From the NCBI RefSeq assembly GCF_009389715.1, contig NC_052395.1:5790812-5854811 (forward strand): a stretch of DNA of 64,000 nt, written 5' to 3'. Position numbers and translations under genes: made by a program. Below the pieces are notes generated by a model. It was not told where the DNA came from and ran no database searches. It saw only the letters and a list, made by a program, of their open reading frames with translations. Positions 62,401 through 64,000 of this stretch are shown here, in pieces. This DNA comes from Phoenix dactylifera. Its lineage: Eukaryota > Streptophyta > Magnoliopsida > Arecales > Arecaceae. The number at the start of each line of letters is the position of its first letter. Position 1 is the first letter of the stretch.

Positions 62401-64000
62401 CTGTCGTTCAGGGGCAGCGCCTCGTTTCTTTTGTCGCACGGGCTTGCTGGTTGGCTTCACTTGGAGCCGGTGGACCATGATCTCCGGGTCTATCCCCGGC
62501 ATGTCTGCAGGCGACCATGCGAAAACATCCATGTTGTCTTGTAGAAAATTGACGAGGCGACCCCTCTCATGCTCGTTGAGGCCAGAGCCGATCTGCACGG
62601 TTAGCCCGGGAGAGATCTCTCGTAAAGGAACTTGAATTAATAACTCACCAGGCTCTACCCGCTCTTTCTGAGGGTTGACCCGTGCCTCCAGAATCTTAGT
62701 CGAGGGCTGGTCGGTCGCTGGGACAGGCACCTCGGCTGGTCGCTTTGCCTCGTGGGTCGCCAGGTAGCATCGCCTTGCCACCATTTGATCTCCTCGAACT
62801 TCGCCGACTCCCTGGCCGGTGGGGAACCGCATGAGCAAGTGGTGAGTTGAGACCACTGCTCGGAGGGCGTTGAGGCCTGGCCTTCCGAGGATGGCATTGT
62901 AGACTGAGGGAAGGCGTATCACGAGGAAGCTCATCCCCACGGTACTTTCACGGGGGGCGAGCCCAACTGTGACCAGTAGGTCAATCTCGCCCTCTACTGG
63001 GACTGCATCCCCAGTAAATCCAACTAACGGAGCATTCATCCTCCGTAGCTGTTCTTTGGTCATCCCCATTTTACAATAGGCACCATAATACAAAACATTC
63101 GCCGAGCTTCCATTATCGACCAAGATGTGTTTTACATCAAATTTGTTTATGATCATGGAGATGACCATGGCATCATCATGGGGAGTTTCAACTCCCTCTA
63201 GATCATCATCTGAAAAGGAGATGGCTTCAGAGGCGCGCAGGCGCTTTGAGGAGATTCCTTCCCCTGAAGTTTCTCCAACCGAGGCCCCGCCTTGGATGGT
63301 GTTGATGACGCCGGCGATGGGCCTGTTGGCATTTGAACCTTCAGGCCGTGTGGCTCCTTCGACTGGCTTCTTCTCTTCACGCCGGCCTTGTACAAACCGA
63401 TCGAGCACCCCTCGGCAGATGAGTGCTTCGATCTCGTTTCGGAGCTGATAACAATCCTCAGTATCATGGCCGTGATCCCGGTGGAAACGGCAATACTTCC
63501 GGGAATCACGACAGATTCTGGTATCTTGTTTCGAAGGTGGGAGCCGGATGCGATCCCAACCCTCGATCTCCATGAGGATTTCAGCCCGAGGAGCATTGAG
63601 GGGAGTGTATTTTTCATACCTCTCCTCGGGTGCATGGGCCCGCAGTTGGAATTTCGGGCGGAGTGGTGACCTCTGCTGTGGCGGTCCCCTCAACCGGTGT
63701 GGACTCTTCGGGCGGGGCGGGTTCTTAGCTCGTCGCGGAGACGGGCTTCTGGGCTGGCCGCGCTCCTCGCGGCGTCTCTTCCTGGGGTTCTGCTCGGTGC
63801 CGCCCCGCCTAACGGCCACGGCTTCCTCAGCCTTGGCGTACTTCCGCGCCCGGGCGAGCATTTCGGGGAGGTCCGCAGGAAAATTCTTCTCGATCGAGAA
63901 GAGGAACTTGTAGGACCGGGCTCCAGTCTTCAGTGCTGACATTGCGATTGACTGGTCAAGCTCCCGGACCTCCCATGTTGCGGCGGTGAACCGGTCCAAA
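59419..64000 (-). CDS. Gag-pol polyprotein of element 2, partial (5' end outside the window)
   Basis: An open frame of at least 1526 codons running past the right edge. Domains from the visible N-side: end of the capsid region (TAATWEVRELDQSIAMSALK), CRFHRDHGHDTEDC zinc motif, protease with DNGSSANVLY, reverse transcriptase with YIDDM (near 61980), RNase H, a second archaeal-type RNase H (HVDGSSNSGGSGAGLI, NNMAEYEAL, SDSQLV) and integrase with CDRCQ, WGIDIL, SDNG and ETEVTN, ending NWEGPY. No internal stop is seen. The protein is very close to that of element 1, with the same domain order. Where element 1 has YVDD, this has YIDD, a tolerated variant. Whether the missing part is intact cannot be known here. 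Confidence 0.95.
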   Translation of the reverse strand, partial: LDRFTAATWEVRELDQSIAMSALKTGARSYKFLFSIEKNFPADLPEMLARARKYAKAEEAVAVRRGGTEQNPRKRRREERGQPRSPSPRRAKNPPRPKSPHRLRGPPQQRSPLRPKFQLRAHAPEERYEKYTPLNAPRAEILMEIEGWDRIRLPPSKQDTRICRDSRKYCRFHRDHGHDTEDCYQLRNEIEALICRGVLDRFVQGRREEKKPVEGATRPEGSNANRPIAGVINTIQGGASVGETSGEGISSKRLRASEAISFSDDDLEGVETPHDDAMVISMIINKFDVKHILVDNGSSANVLYYGAYCKMGMTKEQLRRMNAPLVGFTGDAVPVEGEIDLLVTVGLAPRESTVGMSFLVIRLPSVYNAILGRPGLNALRAVVSTHHLLMRFPTGQGVGEVRGDQMVARRCYLATHEAKRPAEVPVPATDQPSTKILEARVNPQKERVEPGELLIQVPLREISPGLTVQIGSGLNEHERGRLVNFLQDNMDVFAWSPADMPGIDPEIMVHRLQVKPTSKPVRQKKRGAAPERQRAAAEEVGKLLEAGFIREISYPEWLANVVLVKKASGKWRMCVDYTDLNKACPKDSFPLPSIDQLVDSTSGHELLAFMDAFSGYNQIRMAPEDEEKTAFITDGGTYCYKVMPFGLKNAGATYQRLDSRIFKDQIGRNMEVYIDDMLVKSKVAQDHITDLNEAFSTLRKYQMKLNPAKCAFGVTSGKFLGFIITQRGIEANPEKIRALQEMTPPRTVKEVQRLTGRVAALERFISRSAERCLPFFTALKKPKNFLWSDKCQQSFEELKHLLASPPLLTKPQQGELLYLYLAVFPVAVSSVLVREEGKLQKPVYYTSRVLRDAETRYSKLEKTVYALVISARRLRPYFQAHTVAILTDQPVKQILQRSDRAGRITKWVVELGEFDLEYRPRPAIKAQALADFIVECTIPDEAEPEPEPPTVPTPSLTWTLHVDGSSNSGGSGAGLILTSPEGVVAEQALRLEFPASNNMAEYEALVAGLKLAKELGVKDLKAFSDSQLVVNQIMGDFEARDPTMQKYLQKVRDLASTLDSFHIQHVIRSENLRADQLSKLASSRMSKLPKAAVLEYLQKPSTDEPEQTLCTEFEPSWMDELISYLQDEVLPTDEREARRIKRSATRYILHEGRLYRRSFTSPLLRCLRPTEAGYAMREVHEEICGNHLGGRALAHKILRQGYYWPTLQKDAMDFVQRCDRCQRNANVQRRSSAPLTSISSPWPFAQWGIDILGPFSLATGQRKFLVVSIDYFTKWVEAEPLARITEQKMRDFVWKSIICRFGLPRILISDNGRQFDNIHFREFCSELGIDHRFTSVAHPQTNGETEVTNRTILQGLKARLDKSKGQWVEDLYNVLWAYRTTFRVPTGETPFNLTYGTEAVIRLKIGIPSPRVEHHDASSNSLQLRSNLDLVEETREAARVRMARYQQKTAQYYNTRVKVKSFRLGDLVLRRAEASRPTEQGKLAPNWEGPYRVTRIRRPGTYKLESLDGTPIPRSWNSENLRVYHQ

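Larger units (their letters stand above)
52355..64000 (-). mobile_element. Tat-type Ty3/gypsy element 2, 5' part beyond the window
   Basis: A minus-oriented element whose 3' LTR is 52355-53472 and whose gag-pol runs off the right edge. Between LTR and pol lie, in order, a plus-strand (antisense) spliced gene (53977-56182), a 130-bp tandem array (about 56760-57490) and a second array rich in GAGCTCG dyads (about 57640-59280). Its pol protein is close to that of element 1, but the 3' region is quite different. The 5' LTR and start of gag lie outside the window, so intactness cannot be judged. Confidence 0.9.

Overview
The window is nuclear DNA of a flowering plant, most likely a non-grass monocot of the palm kind. 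This rests on the plant-only gene families, GC-rich single-exon genes in AT-rich surroundings, GC-rich Tat-type Ty3/gypsy elements and Tourist-like MITEs. The species is inferred from general character and cannot be fixed from sequence alone.

I can support four host genes. They are a single-exon DUF761 protein (minus, 11559-12227); an SRPBCC protein resembling lachrymatory-factor synthase (plus, 18115-18618); a seven-exon alpha/beta hydrolase of the monoacylglycerol lipase / caffeoylshikimate esterase-like family (minus, 19606-27787, 394 codons, all splice sites and the catalytic triad intact); and a two-exon DUF1677 protein (minus, 47524-48328, 171 codons).

The rest is layered mobile DNA. 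1-5 kb: a degenerate LINE inside a fold-back MITE. 7.2-10.1 kb: seven tandem ~410-bp units, each holding an inverted repeat. 13.2 kb: a Tourist-like MITE. 14.4-16.4 kb: a TRIM element whose first LTR is split by a 1.47-kb insertion carrying a fragment of the vacuolar H+-ATPase subunit C gene. 25.6-26.5 kb: a second Tourist-like MITE in the hydrolase's first intron. 30-36.5 kb: a TRIM-like remnant, two LINE 3' ends, a tRNA-derived SINE with target-site duplication and a GGTACC-rich element with a 9-bp duplication.

From 37 kb to the end Tat-type retrotransposons dominate. Element 1 (37055-46869, minus sense) is complete: 999-bp LTRs differing by 8 transitions, target-site duplication CTAAT, one intact 1815-aa gag-pol frame, and a 168-bp tandem array between pol and the 3' LTR. 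Element 2 (52355 to beyond 64000, minus sense) belongs to a related family. Between its 3' LTR and pol it carries an antisense, spliced gene with its own TATA box (PF04195-like domain plus coiled coil) and two successive tandem arrays. A solo LTR of element 2's family (50010-51285, TSD CACAG) lies 1.07 kb from element 2's 3' LTR in opposite orientation, so read-through from it could make a long hairpin RNA.
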